Below, in pieces: positions 16,988 through 25,460 of a DNA stretch of 64,000 bases. Numbering within the stretch: the stretch's first letter is position 1; every line of letters starts with the position of its first letter. Source of the DNA: Tsukamurella sp. 1534 (GTDB lineage Bacteria; Actinomycetota; Actinomycetes; Mycobacteriales; Mycobacteriaceae); the NCBI RefSeq assembly GCF_000312385.1, contig NZ_HE997626.1:1394572-1458571 (forward strand). The letters are read 5' to 3'. Both the position numbers and the translations under genes were made by a program. Under the pieces are notes generated by a model. That model saw nothing but the letters and a program-made list of their open reading frames with translations. It ran no database searches and was not told where the DNA came from.

Positions 16988-17017
16988 TTGCGTAAAAAGA
17001 TTGCGCACCAACAATAT
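16988..17017 (+). promoter_or_regulatory. Possible promoter of the NlpC/P60 gene
   Basis: TTGCGT (16988-16993) and CAATAT (17012-17017) are 18 nt apart inside an AT-richer patch of the 255-bp gap between blaI and the hydrolase gene. No BlaI-type palindrome is present here. Weak evidence. Confidence 0.3.
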
Positions 17018-17089
17018 TCCGCTTCTGATCCCCTCGCGTGGGCGCAACCTCCCCGCGGGGGGCGGTCGGCTCGTTGAAGGAGATGTTCC

Positions 17090-18580
17090 GTGGTGAATCA
17101 GCATCGATGGGCGTCTGGAATGCAGCGGGCGGCGGCGGTGACGATCGTGGCTGCGATCGTGGTCGGCGGAGCGGATCCTGCGTGGGCGCGGCACGTGGGA
17201 GACGACCCTCGAGCAGGTCACTCGGTCGCGGTGGTTCCTTCGTTGATCGTGCGCCTTGCGGACTTTGATCAGCAGATCGCGGCTTTGCAGAACGACGTTG
17301 ACATTCGGCGGCAGTCGGTGAACAAGGCGGTGATCGACGTGGCGTTGGCCGCCGACGCTGCGCGGGCCGCGACGAATGCAGTAGTAGTTGCGGATCGGGA
17401 GGCCGTGGCTTCCGACCAGGCAGTGGATGCTGCTCAGCGCAGGCTCGATGAGATGCTCCGCGCCGCCTACATGCAGGGGAACTCCTCGGGCGGGGTCGCG
17501 GATGCTCTGACCGCCCCGGATGGGCAGACGGCGGTAGACCGCACTGCGGTTCTTCGGCGCGTTGCTGCCGCCCAGGCAGGTACTGTCACCGGCCTCAATG
17601 ACGCCCGGCGGCGGGCGCGATCGAGCCGCGATGCTGCGCGGATCGCGAAGATCTCCGCGGATGCAGCGGCTGGCGCGGCTGCCGACCGCCGCACCCGAGC
17701 GCAGGGGTCGGTGGCCCAGACCCTGGAGGCGCTGCGTTCGGCGACCGATCAACGCCGACGGTTGGATTTGCGTCGGCAGACGGCCGCAAGGGCGCTCGCC
17801 GAGGCGAAGGCGAAGTCCGGGGATGCCGCAGGTCAGCAGCGGATCTATGACCAATACGTCGTCAGCGAACAGCAGACAGTGACGGTGCCTTCCTCGCAGC
17901 CGGCTCCTGCACCGGCGGCACCCCCGAACGCAAGCACACCCGTAGCGGCTCCTTCTGCGGCACCGGCAGTGTCGGCGCCCGGGGGGCCACCGTCGGCCGC
18001 GACCGCAGCGTCGTCGTTGCTCGGGCAACTGAGCAACCTGTTCGGGTTCACGCCGCAACCGCAGACCGCATCCCAGGTCCCGGCTCAAGCGGCAGCCCAG
18101 GTGCCTGCAATCCAGGCACCAGTAGCGCCTGTGTCAGTCGCGTCGATGTCGGGCAAGCAAATGATTGACACGGTCATTGCCCGGGGCCTGTCGGTGGTCG
18201 GCACCAGATATTCCTGGGGGGGTGGTGATATCAACGGCCCCACCGTCGGGGTCCGCGACGGCGGCGTTGCCGATACCTTCCGTGACTTCGAGAACCCGGG
18301 ATTTGATTGCTCGGGCCTGACGCTGTTCGCATTTGCTGCCGTCGGCATCAAGCTCCCGCACTACAGCGGCTACCAGTACAACATCGGCAAGAAGGTTCCG
18401 CTCGCTGAGATCAAGCGGGGTGACCTGATCTTCTTCGGCCCGAATGCGAGCCAGCACGAAGCGCTCTATCTGGGTGACAACCAGATGCTTGAGGCACCCG
18501 AGTCCGGATCGACGGTCAAAGTATCGCCGCTGCGCACCGACGGCGCGATGCCCTACGTGGTCCGGCTGATCAATTCGTAG
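17090..18580 (+). CDS. Secreted NlpC/P60 peptidoglycan endopeptidase (RipA-like)
   Basis: A 496-residue protein: signal peptide ending near WARH (about 37), a long alpha-helical coiled coil (about 50-265, Ala/Arg-rich), a Pro/Ala linker (265-365) and a C-terminal NlpC/P60 domain with Cys407 (FDCSGLTLFAF) and His456 (SQHEALYLG). This layout is that of RipA/RipC, which cut stem peptides between D-Glu and mDAP. GTG 17090 has gaaggag 7 nt upstream. It lies at the end of the copper/envelope island and is not preceded by a BlaI-type operator, so co-regulation is uncertain. The linker could keep the enzyme autoinhibited, as reported for RipA. Confidence 0.9.
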   Translation: MVNQHRWASGMQRAAAVTIVAAIVVGGADPAWARHVGDDPRAGHSVAVVPSLIVRLADFDQQIAALQNDVDIRRQSVNKAVIDVALAADAARAATNAVVVADREAVASDQAVDAAQRRLDEMLRAAYMQGNSSGGVADALTAPDGQTAVDRTAVLRRVAAAQAGTVTGLNDARRRARSSRDAARIAKISADAAAGAAADRRTRAQGSVAQTLEALRSATDQRRRLDLRRQTAARALAEAKAKSGDAAGQQRIYDQYVVSEQQTVTVPSSQPAPAPAAPPNASTPVAAPSAAPAVSAPGGPPSAATAASSLLGQLSNLFGFTPQPQTASQVPAQAAAQVPAIQAPVAPVSVASMSGKQMIDTVIARGLSVVGTRYSWGGGDINGPTVGVRDGGVADTFRDFENPGFDCSGLTLFAFAAVGIKLPHYSGYQYNIGKKVPLAEIKRGDLIFFGPNASQHEALYLGDNQMLEAPESGSTVKVSPLRTDGAMPYVVRLINS

Positions 18581-18775
18581 ACCCAGTTCTAGTTACGACC
18601 TGTCGAAGGCTGTGGGAACGGTACTGCTGCTGGAGTGGGAGTCCGGCGACGGCCTGAATGCTGTGGTGGAAATGCCATGTTGCTGGGACTGGCGAGATGC
18701 CAACTCCGTGGGACTGCGTGATGCAGTGCAGGTGAGAAGGCTGACAGTCGCCAGGTAGGTCGGGACCCTACACCC

Positions 18776-19345
18776 TCACTCCGCGGTGGGGTCGAGTCCC
18801 AGGGCGAAATCGGTGAAGGTGCGGAAGCCGAACGCCAGGGTGTCCATCGACTGGAGCGTCCCGCTCTCGTAGCCCACCAGCAGGTACATCGCGATGGTCG
18901 CGTACCGGTGTGCGAGCTCCGGATCGTCGAGCAGCTCCGCGTAGGTCTGCGCGATCACGTCGCGGCGCTCACCGTCGACCTCCGCCTGGTGCCGGGCGAC
19001 CTCCGGATCGTGCGCCGCCCACACGCGGATCGCGGCCTCGGTGGCGTGCGGGAGGCCGAGCCCGGTGTCGACCAGCGCCATGAGCCGGTCGGTGGGGTCG
19101 GCGACCTGGCGGGCGGCGTCGATCAGGCGGTCGCTCTTCGTCTGGCGCCAATAGGTGATGAGCTCCGACGTGAACTCGGGCCATCCCGTGAACGCGTGGT
19201 AGAAGCTGCCGGTGGTCGCGCCGGCCTGGGAGCACACCGTCGCCAACTTGAGTCCCGCGTGCCCCTGTTCCGCGAGCACCGTCAGCCCGGCGTCGAGGAA
19301 ACGCAGCTGCGCGTAGCGGGACGGGGTCGACCGCGCTGGCTTCAT
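18776..19345 (-). CDS. TetR-family regulator
   Basis: A 189-residue regulator with an N-terminal HTH (GLKLATVCSQAGATTGSFYHAFTGWPEF) and a helical ligand domain. The start at ATG 19345 begins MKPARSTPSRYAQLRF. It is divergent from an MpaB-like gene, and the 118-bp region between them holds a palindrome (19421-19436) that could be its operator, so it probably represses its neighbour and itself. The roughly 195 bp before its stop (18581-18775) show no gene and mark the boundary to the copper island. The ligand is unknown. Confidence 0.85.
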   Translation of the reverse strand: MKPARSTPSRYAQLRFLDAGLTVLAEQGHAGLKLATVCSQAGATTGSFYHAFTGWPEFTSELITYWRQTKSDRLIDAARQVADPTDRLMALVDTGLGLPHATEAAIRVWAAHDPEVARHQAEVDGERRDVIAQTYAELLDDPELAHRYATIAMYLLVGYESGTLQSMDTLAFGFRTFTDFALGLDPTAE

Positions 19346-19420
19346 GGATCCGATCGTAGGCCGCGCGCATCCGGCCGAGCGCGCCGCCCGGGGGACCCGA
19401 TGTGACCTCTTGCACACAAC

Positions 19421-19436
19421 TAGAAGTCGACTTATA
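19421..19436. promoter_or_regulatory. Palindrome, candidate TetR operator
   Basis: A 16-bp palindrome with one mismatched pair around a perfect AAGTCGACTT core, 28 nt before the MpaB-like start and 75 nt before the tetR start. Confidence 0.5.
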
Positions 19437-19463
19437 GTGAGGGCACGCCGCAGAGGAGGCACG

Positions 19464-20375
19464 ATGACCAAGACCAGCCTGAGCGCCGGACTCGATCCGG
19501 AGACGGACTTCGAGCAGATCAGCCGCAACCTGGCCACGTACGAATTCCCCTGGGACATCATGCAGGCGCTCAGCTTCGCCCTGTTCCGCACCTACGCGGT
19601 CCCCAGCATCGGTCGCCTGCTCGACGAGACCGGCGAGTTCACCGGCCGCGTGCAGAAGCGCTACGACGACACCGCCCTCCTCCTCGAGGAGCCCCTCATC
19701 AACGGCTTCTCCAGCGCGGAGGGCAGGTCCGCCGTCCGCCGCATCAACCAGATGCACAAGATGTACGACATCTCCGACGACGACATGCGCTACGTGCTGT
19801 CCACGTTCGTCGTGGTGCCCGTCCGCTGGATCGAGGACTACGGCTGGCGCAGGCTCACCCCCGACGAGGTCCGCGCGACGGTCCGCTACTACCAGACCCT
19901 CGGGAAGCACATGGCGATCCCGGACATCCCGGAGACCTACGAGGAGTTCGCCGACCTGATGGATTCCTATGAGGCGCAGCACTTCGCGTACGACCCCGGC
20001 GCCCGCCGCGTCGCCGACTCCACCCTGGCACTGCTCAACAGCTTCTACCCCCGTCCCGCCGCGCGCGCCGTGGACGTGTTCAGCCGCGCGCTCATGGACG
20101 AGCCGCTGATCAAGGCGTTCCGGTTCCGCGAGCCCGGCCCGCTGGCGCGCAGGATCGCCGTCGGCTCCCTGAAGGCCCGCGGACGGCTGCTCGCGGTACT
20201 GCCGCCCCGCCGCCGGGCGCAACTCGTCCGGGACTCGCGCCGGATCCGCAGCTACCCGTTCGGATTCCAGGTGGAGAAGATGGGAACCTTCGCCCCCGGC
20301 TGCCCGGTGAACCACCGCGCCGCCGCCCCGGAGGGCGACGGCGCGGTCGCGCCCCGCGAGCGGGCGGTGCGCTAG
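19464..20375 (+). CDS. MpaB/rubber-oxygenase (DUF2236)-like protein
   Basis: A 303-residue, mostly helical protein. Features resembling the MpaB/Lcp family are the N-terminal PSIGRLLDETGEF and RKRYDDTALLL-like stretch, RRINQMHKMYDISDDDMRYVL (His as a possible haem ligand), and FVVVPVRWIEDYGWR. Members are haem oxygenases or uncharacterised. ATG 19464 has gaggagg upstream. Its stop overlaps the stop of the convergent helicase gene (shared bases 20373-20374). Control by the divergent TetR is likely. Substrate unknown; a hydrophobic compound is plausible. Confidence 0.7.
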   Translation: MTKTSLSAGLDPETDFEQISRNLATYEFPWDIMQALSFALFRTYAVPSIGRLLDETGEFTGRVQKRYDDTALLLEEPLINGFSSAEGRSAVRRINQMHKMYDISDDDMRYVLSTFVVVPVRWIEDYGWRRLTPDEVRATVRYYQTLGKHMAIPDIPETYEEFADLMDSYEAQHFAYDPGARRVADSTLALLNSFYPRPAARAVDVFSRALMDEPLIKAFRFREPGPLARRIAVGSLKARGRLLAVLPPRRRAQLVRDSRRIRSYPFGFQVEKMGTFAPGCPVNHRAAAPEGDGAVAPRERAVR

Positions 20376-22597
20376 CGGGGCCTGTCGGCGGATGACGACG
20401 GCACCCGTTCGCTCAGACCGGACAGGCACGCGGGCAACGGTTCCCGGTGCAGCACGCCCAGCCGCTGCGTCGCCCTGGTCAACGCGACGTACAGCTCGGC
20501 GGCCCCGCGGTCCCCGTCGGCCAGGATCGCGGCGGGGTCCACCACCAGCACCGCGTCGAACTCCAGGCCCTTCGCCTGCCCCGGAGTCATCGCCCCGGGC
20601 GTCCCCGCGGGCCCGATCACCGCGGCCGTCCCCGGTCGATCCCCCTCCTCGCGGACGAACTCCTCGATCGCCGAAGCGATCCCGGCGTCCGACACCGGAC
20701 GCGCCCACGGCCGCGCGCCCGACGACCGCACCGACTCCGGCGGCTCGGCGTCCGGCGCGAACTCGGCCAGCACCCCCGCGGCGATCGCCATGATCTCCGC
20801 GGGCGTCCGGTAGTTCACCGTGAGCGCCGAGTACGCCCACCGGCCCGCGACGTACGGATCGAGCATCTCGCCCCAGGACCGCGCGCCCGCCGGCGCGCTT
20901 CGCTGGGTGAGGTCGCCCACCACCGTGAACGAGTGACTCGGGCAGCGCCGCATCAGCACCCGCCAGTCCATCGCCGACAGCTCCTGCGCTTCGTCCACCA
21001 CGACGTGCCGGTACACCCAGGTGCGGTCGGCCGCCGCCCGTTCCACCAGGTCCCGGGTGTCGCGCTCCTCGAACCTCCCCGCCAGATCCTCCGCGTACAG
21101 CAGGTCGGTGGCGAACAGGTGGTCCTCGTCGTCCATCGAGTCCGACCGGGACACCAGCGAATCCAGCACGCCCTCCGCGAATTCCTCCTGCTCGCGCCGC
21201 CGCTGCCGCGCCGCGGTCCGGTCCTCCTGCTCGTGCGGGCCCAGCAGCTCCGCCAGCTCGTCGAGCAGCGGCACGTCCGAGACGGTCCAGGCGGCACCGT
21301 CGGCCCGCAGCAGCGCGGGATCCGCGCCCGCCGCGGCCAGCCGCTCGGGGGAGGACAGTAGGTCTGCCAGCACGGTCTCGGGGGACAGCACCGGCCACAG
21401 CGCGTCGACGGTGCGCCGGAACGTCCCGTCCACCGCGAGGTCCGCGAGCATGCTCGCGCGCATCTCCTCCCACGCGCGGGTGTCCTCGCGGCGCAGCCAC
21501 TGCCGCCCGATCCGCCCGAGCGCCCGCTCGGTGATCGCCCAGGTCAACACGTCCAGGAACACCGACCGCGCCTGGTTGTGCGGCTGCCCGCTGTCCCGCG
21601 CCTCGTCGCGCGCCCACCCGGCCACGTCGGCCGTGACCCGCACCGTCGCATCCCCGAGTCCGATCGACACCGGCGCCTCGGGCAGCGTTCGACGGTCCGC
21701 GACCGCGGCGGCGAGCACGGCCGCCATCGCCGCGGAACCCTTGAGCCGCGCCGTCTCCGGGGCGTCCTCCGCCGACGCCGTGACGCCCGGGTAGAGGGTG
21801 CCGGGCGTCGCGAACACCACGTCGGACTCGCCCAGTGACGGCAGCACCCGCCCGATGTGCCGGAGGAAGGACGTGTTCGGCCCCACCACCAGCACGCCGT
21901 GCCGCTCGAACCGCGCCCGCTGCGTGTACAGCAGGTACGCCACCCGGTGCAGCGCGACCACCGTCTTGCCCGTGCCCGGCCCGCCCTCGATCACCGTGAC
22001 GCCGGGATCGTCCGAGCGGATGATGCGATCCTGGTCCGCCTGGATCGTGGCCACGATGTCGCGCATGCCCTCGCCGCGCGGCACGTTCACCGCCGCCAGC
22101 AGCGCCGCGTCGCCCTCGGCGTCGGCGCCCGGGCGGCCCAGAATCTCGTCGGTGTAGTCCTCCACGTCCCGGCCGCGGCTCAGGAACTGCCTGCGCCGGT
22201 GCACCCCCTCCGGGTGCGCCCCGGTCGCGGTGTAGAACGCCCGCGACGCGGGCGCCCGCCAGTCCAGCAGCAGCGTGCGCTCCTCGTCGCCGGCCGAGTC
22301 CGCCGCCCCGTCCCCGAAGAGGCCGAGCCGGCCCACGTACCGCGTGTCGACGGTGCCGTCGGGCCGCGGCGCACCGTCGAGCCTGCCGAAGCACAGGCCC
22401 TCCTCCGCGACGTCGAGGCGGCGCATCTCGCGCGCCGTCGTCATGACGTCGCCCTCCCGGTCCACGGCCCGGCCCTCGTGATCGGCCAGGGCGTCCGCGT
22501 ACCGTCGGCGCGCCCGTTCCCGCTCGGCGTCGAGCCGCCCGTACAGCTCCCCCACGTACCGCCGCTCCGCGGCCAACTCGTTCTCGTGATCGGTCAT
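20372..22597 (-). CDS. helR: HelR/HelD-type RNA polymerase-dissociating motor
   Basis: A 741-residue superfamily-1 motor. An N-terminal charged coiled coil (about 1-65) would reach the RNA polymerase channel; Walker A is GGPGTGKT (205-212); later helicase motifs include VVDEAQELS (Walker B), SFTVVGDLTQ and YVALTRATQRLG. ATG 22597 begins MTDHENEL. HelR proteins remove rifamycin-bound polymerase from DNA and give rifampicin tolerance in Streptomyces and mycobacteria. A palindrome closely matching the rifamycin-associated element lies 60 nt upstream, which favours HelR over a general HelD. It could still be an ordinary HelD. Confidence 0.88.
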   Translation of the reverse strand: MTDHENELAAERRYVGELYGRLDAERERARRRYADALADHEGRAVDREGDVMTTAREMRRLDVAEEGLCFGRLDGAPRPDGTVDTRYVGRLGLFGDGAADSAGDEERTLLLDWRAPASRAFYTATGAHPEGVHRRRQFLSRGRDVEDYTDEILGRPGADAEGDAALLAAVNVPRGEGMRDIVATIQADQDRIIRSDDPGVTVIEGGPGTGKTVVALHRVAYLLYTQRARFERHGVLVVGPNTSFLRHIGRVLPSLGESDVVFATPGTLYPGVTASAEDAPETARLKGSAAMAAVLAAAVADRRTLPEAPVSIGLGDATVRVTADVAGWARDEARDSGQPHNQARSVFLDVLTWAITERALGRIGRQWLRREDTRAWEEMRASMLADLAVDGTFRRTVDALWPVLSPETVLADLLSSPERLAAAGADPALLRADGAAWTVSDVPLLDELAELLGPHEQEDRTAARQRRREQEEFAEGVLDSLVSRSDSMDDEDHLFATDLLYAEDLAGRFEERDTRDLVERAAADRTWVYRHVVVDEAQELSAMDWRVLMRRCPSHSFTVVGDLTQRSAPAGARSWGEMLDPYVAGRWAYSALTVNYRTPAEIMAIAAGVLAEFAPDAEPPESVRSSGARPWARPVSDAGIASAIEEFVREEGDRPGTAAVIGPAGTPGAMTPGQAKGLEFDAVLVVDPAAILADGDRGAAELYVALTRATQRLGVLHREPLPACLSGLSERVPSSSADRPR

Positions 22598-22652
22598 GCA
22601 CACCCTCGCCTTCGTCCTCCCGACCTGGTCGGGAGGTACGAGTGTGCGCCCC

Positions 22653-22680
22653 CACCGGGGCCTTGCGGCAAGACCCGGTG
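22653..22680. promoter_or_regulatory. Rifamycin-associated-element-like palindrome
   Basis: The inverted repeat centred on CTTGCGGCAAG, with flanking GGGG and ACCC, fits the RAE consensus as I remember it (GGGGCTTGCGGCAAGGCCC), with one extra C and one change. Outer bases CACCGGG/CCCGGTG extend the symmetry. It sits upstream of the helR-type gene, as RAEs do upstream of rifamycin-induced genes. Confidence 0.7.
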
Positions 22681-22777
22681 TGCGTTATACGTTGAAGAGG
22701 GAGGAGCGAGTCGGCCGATTCGGCGCAGTCTGACGCGAATCCAGCACGACGCCCCCGATGTATGTAGGTTCAGATCG

Positions 22778-23422
22778 ATGGACCTCCGAAGATTCCTCGC
22801 CGGTCGCGGGGGCCAGCTCGCCTTCCTCACCTATCAGCACGCCTCCCTGGTCATCCAGTGCGTGCTGCTCGGCGTGGTCCTCGCGCTCGTCCTGGCGGGC
22901 CTGGTCTACCGGTCGCGCGCGGGCGCCGCGATCGCCACGGCCGTCGCGTCCGTGGGGATGACGGTGCCGTCGCTGGCGCTCCTGGCCCTGCTCATCCTCG
23001 TCTTCGGGCTGGGCGTCACCCCGTCGGTGTTCATGCTCGCCTTCTACGCCACGCTGCCGATCCTCACGAGCGCCATCGTGGGGCTCCGGTCCGTGCCCGG
23101 CACGCTGGTGGAAGCCGCGCGGGGCCTGGGCATGCCGCGCTGGCGCGTGCTGGCCACCGTCGAACTGCCGCACGCCTGGCCGGTGATCCTCACCGGCATC
23201 CGGGTCGCCACGCAGCTCGTCGTCGGCATCGCGGCGGTGGTCGCCTACGTCCTCGGACCCGGCCTCGGTTCGCTCATCTTCTCCGGCCTCGCGCGCCTCG
23301 GCGGCGCGGGCGCACTCGAATCCGCGTTGGTGGGCACCGCTCTCGTGGTGGTGGTCGCACTCGTACTCGACGGTCTGCTCGTGTTGCTGGGCCGCCTCAC
23401 CGTCTCGAAGGGACTCCGATGA
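22778..23422 (+). CDS. Osmoprotectant ABC transporter permease (OpuCB/ProW type)
   Basis: A 214-residue permease with about five to six helices and the EAA loop VEAARGLGMPRWRVLATVELPHAWPVI that contacts the ATPase. It begins at ATG 22778 (MDLRRFLAG). The following genes overlap head to tail (ATGA with the ATPase), forming an operon: permease, ATPase with CBS pair, permease, lipoprotein. This is the arrangement of OpuC/ProU-like importers for glycine betaine, carnitine or choline, which matches the compatible-solute theme of the window (BCCT carrier, ectoine catabolism). Confidence 0.88.
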   Translation: MDLRRFLAGRGGQLAFLTYQHASLVIQCVLLGVVLALVLAGLVYRSRAGAAIATAVASVGMTVPSLALLALLILVFGLGVTPSVFMLAFYATLPILTSAIVGLRSVPGTLVEAARGLGMPRWRVLATVELPHAWPVILTGIRVATQLVVGIAAVVAYVLGPGLGSLIFSGLARLGGAGALESALVGTALVVVVALVLDGLLVLLGRLTVSKGLR

Positions 23423-24615
23423 CAACGACTGCGAACCCCGCATCGGCGGCGCACACCACGGGCGTGGCCATCGAGCTCGACGGGGTGGAGAAGCGCTACC
23501 GCGGGCAGGACAAGCCGGCCGTCAAGGAACTGTCCATCGCGATCGACGCGGGCGAGACGGTGGCCATCGTCGGCCCGTCCGGCTGCGGTAAGACCACCAC
23601 CCTGAAGATGATCAACCGGCTCATCGAGCCCAGCTCGGGCCGGGTGCTGATCGACGGGAACGACGCCAAGGGCGTGGACGGCGACGACCTGCGCCAGGGC
23701 ATCGGCTACGTGGTGCAGGCGGGCGGGCTGTTCCCGCACTGGACCGTGGAGAAGAACATCGCGGCCGTACCGAACCTGCTGGGCTGGGACAAGGCCCGCA
23801 CTGAGGACCGCGTCACGGAACTGCTGGAGCTCGTCGGCCTGGATTCGAACGAGTTCCGCGGCCGGTTCCCCAAGGAGATGTCGGGCGGTCAGCAGCAGCG
23901 CGTCGGCGTCGCGCGGGCCCTCGCCGCCGACCCGCCGGTCCTGCTCATGGACGAGCCCTTCGGCGCCGTCGACCCGATCACCCGGGTACGGCTGCAGGAT
24001 CAGCTGCTCTCCATCCAGGAGGAGCTGCGCAAGACGATCGTCATCGTGACCCACGACGTGGACGAGGCCACCAAGCTGGCCGACCGGGTGCTGATCCTCT
24101 CCGAGGGCGGGCACATCGAGCAGTTCGGCACCCCCGAGGAGATCCTCACCAGTCCCGCCAACGAATTCGTCGAGGAGTTCGTGGGATCGGGTGCCACGCT
24201 GCGTCACCTCACCCTGTCCGGCGTGTCCGACATCCCCCTCACCCCCGTCGTGCTCGCGCGTCCCGGCGACCCGTCCGACGAGGCCGTGGCCCGCGCCCGC
24301 GAGATCGGCCACAACTGGATCGTGGTGGCCGACGCGGAGGACCGCCCGCGGGCCTGGCCGTCCGTGAACGAGGTGGCGAGCAAGCCCACCGTGTCGAAGT
24401 ACGTCGATCGCCGCCTGCCCGTGGTCGAGCACACCGCGACCCTGGCCGACGCCCTCGACGTGATGCTGGCGGCCAGCCAGGGCGGCGTCCTGATCCTGCG
24501 GCGCGGCAAGGTGACCGGCTCGGTGACCATCGAGCAGGTGACGGGCCGGATCCGCGAGCGGCAGGCGCTCGCCAACCCGGAGCAGGCGGCCGACACCTAC
24601 CGGGCGGCGCCGTGA
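23419..24615 (+). CDS. Osmoprotectant ABC transporter ATPase with CBS domains (OpuCA type)
   Basis: A 398-residue ATPase: Walker A GPSGCGKT (52-59), signature SGGQQQRVGVARALA, Walker B VLLMDEPFGAVDP and the H-loop in VIVTHDVDEA. After residue 260 two CBS domains follow; in OpuA-type transporters these sense ionic strength. The start overlaps the preceding permease (ATGA) and the stop overlaps the next permease start (GTGA), so the genes are translationally coupled. Substrates are probably quaternary amines. Confidence 0.92.
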   Translation: MTTTANPASAAHTTGVAIELDGVEKRYRGQDKPAVKELSIAIDAGETVAIVGPSGCGKTTTLKMINRLIEPSSGRVLIDGNDAKGVDGDDLRQGIGYVVQAGGLFPHWTVEKNIAAVPNLLGWDKARTEDRVTELLELVGLDSNEFRGRFPKEMSGGQQQRVGVARALAADPPVLLMDEPFGAVDPITRVRLQDQLLSIQEELRKTIVIVTHDVDEATKLADRVLILSEGGHIEQFGTPEEILTSPANEFVEEFVGSGATLRHLTLSGVSDIPLTPVVLARPGDPSDEAVARAREIGHNWIVVADAEDRPRAWPSVNEVASKPTVSKYVDRRLPVVEHTATLADALDVMLAASQGGVLILRRGKVTGSVTIEQVTGRIRERQALANPEQAADTYRAAP

Positions 24616-25460
24616 CCGCGGCGAGCCGTGAGCCCGGCACCGCGGCGAGCGGCGAGCCCGGCACCACCGCCGGGCCGCCGAGTGCGCCCGCCGGCGGAGC
24701 GGAACCGGTTGCCCCGGCGGCGCGCAAGCGGCTGCCCCTGGACCTGTGGCTCGAGCCCCTGCTCGTGCTGGTGGGCTTCGCCGGATACGTCGTATGGCAC
24801 TCCACGCAGACCTTCACGGACACCGAGCTGCAGCTCGAGTGGAGCGCCCTCGGCAAGACCATCTGGGAGCACGTGCAGCTCACCGTGGTCGCGGCGCTGA
24901 TCGTGGTGATCATCGCCATCCCACTCGGAATCCTGGTGACCCGCAAGCGGTTCGCGAAGGTGTCCCCGATCATCGTCGGCCTCGCGAACGTGGGCCAGGC
25001 CGCGCCCGCGCTGGGCATGGTGGTGCTGTTCGCGATGTGGCTCGGCACCGGCTTCACCACGGCCCTCGTCGCGCTCGTGGTGTACGCGGTGCTGCCCATC
25101 CTGCAGAACACCATCACCGGCCTGCGCCAGGTGGATCAGCGGATCGTGGAAGCAGCCCGCGGGCAGGGCTTCTCCGCACGGAAGACGCTGCTCACGGTGG
25201 AGCTCCCGCTGTCCGTGCCGGTGATCCTGCACGGCGTCCGGACCGCCCTGGTGATTCTGGTGGGCACCGCGACGCTCGGAACCTTCATCGGCGCCGGCGG
25301 GCTGGGCGTGCTCATCACCACCGGCGTCACCCTGTACCTCCCCAAGCTGCTCGTCTCCGGCGCGGTGCTGGTGGCGCTGCTGGCGCTCGGGATCGATTGG
25401 CTGGCCCGCGTGGCCGAGTACCTGTTCACACCGCGCGGCCTCCGGGAGGTGGGGGTATGA
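24612..25460 (+). CDS. Osmoprotectant ABC transporter permease (second)
   Basis: A 282-residue permease. About 45 Ala/Pro-rich residues precede the first helix (LLVLVGFAGYVVW), then about six helices with an EAA loop (VEAARGQGFSARKTLLTVELPLSVPVI) near 185-210. GTG 24612 overlaps the ATPase stop. Two different permeases with one ATPase indicate a heterodimeric channel, as in OpuC. Confidence 0.89.
   Translation: MTAASREPGTAASGEPGTTAGPPSAPAGGAEPVAPAARKRLPLDLWLEPLLVLVGFAGYVVWHSTQTFTDTELQLEWSALGKTIWEHVQLTVVAALIVVIIAIPLGILVTRKRFAKVSPIIVGLANVGQAAPALGMVVLFAMWLGTGFTTALVALVVYAVLPILQNTITGLRQVDQRIVEAARGQGFSARKTLLTVELPLSVPVILHGVRTALVILVGTATLGTFIGAGGLGVLITTGVTLYLPKLLVSGAVLVALLALGIDWLARVAEYLFTPRGLREVGV

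Noticed and set aside
18969-22655. Very long open frame on the minus strand (over 1200 codons) across the helR and MpaB genes
   Set aside because: Its translation is Arg/Gly/Pro-rich and shifted against helR, which has clear helicase motifs; an overlap artefact of high-GC third positions.
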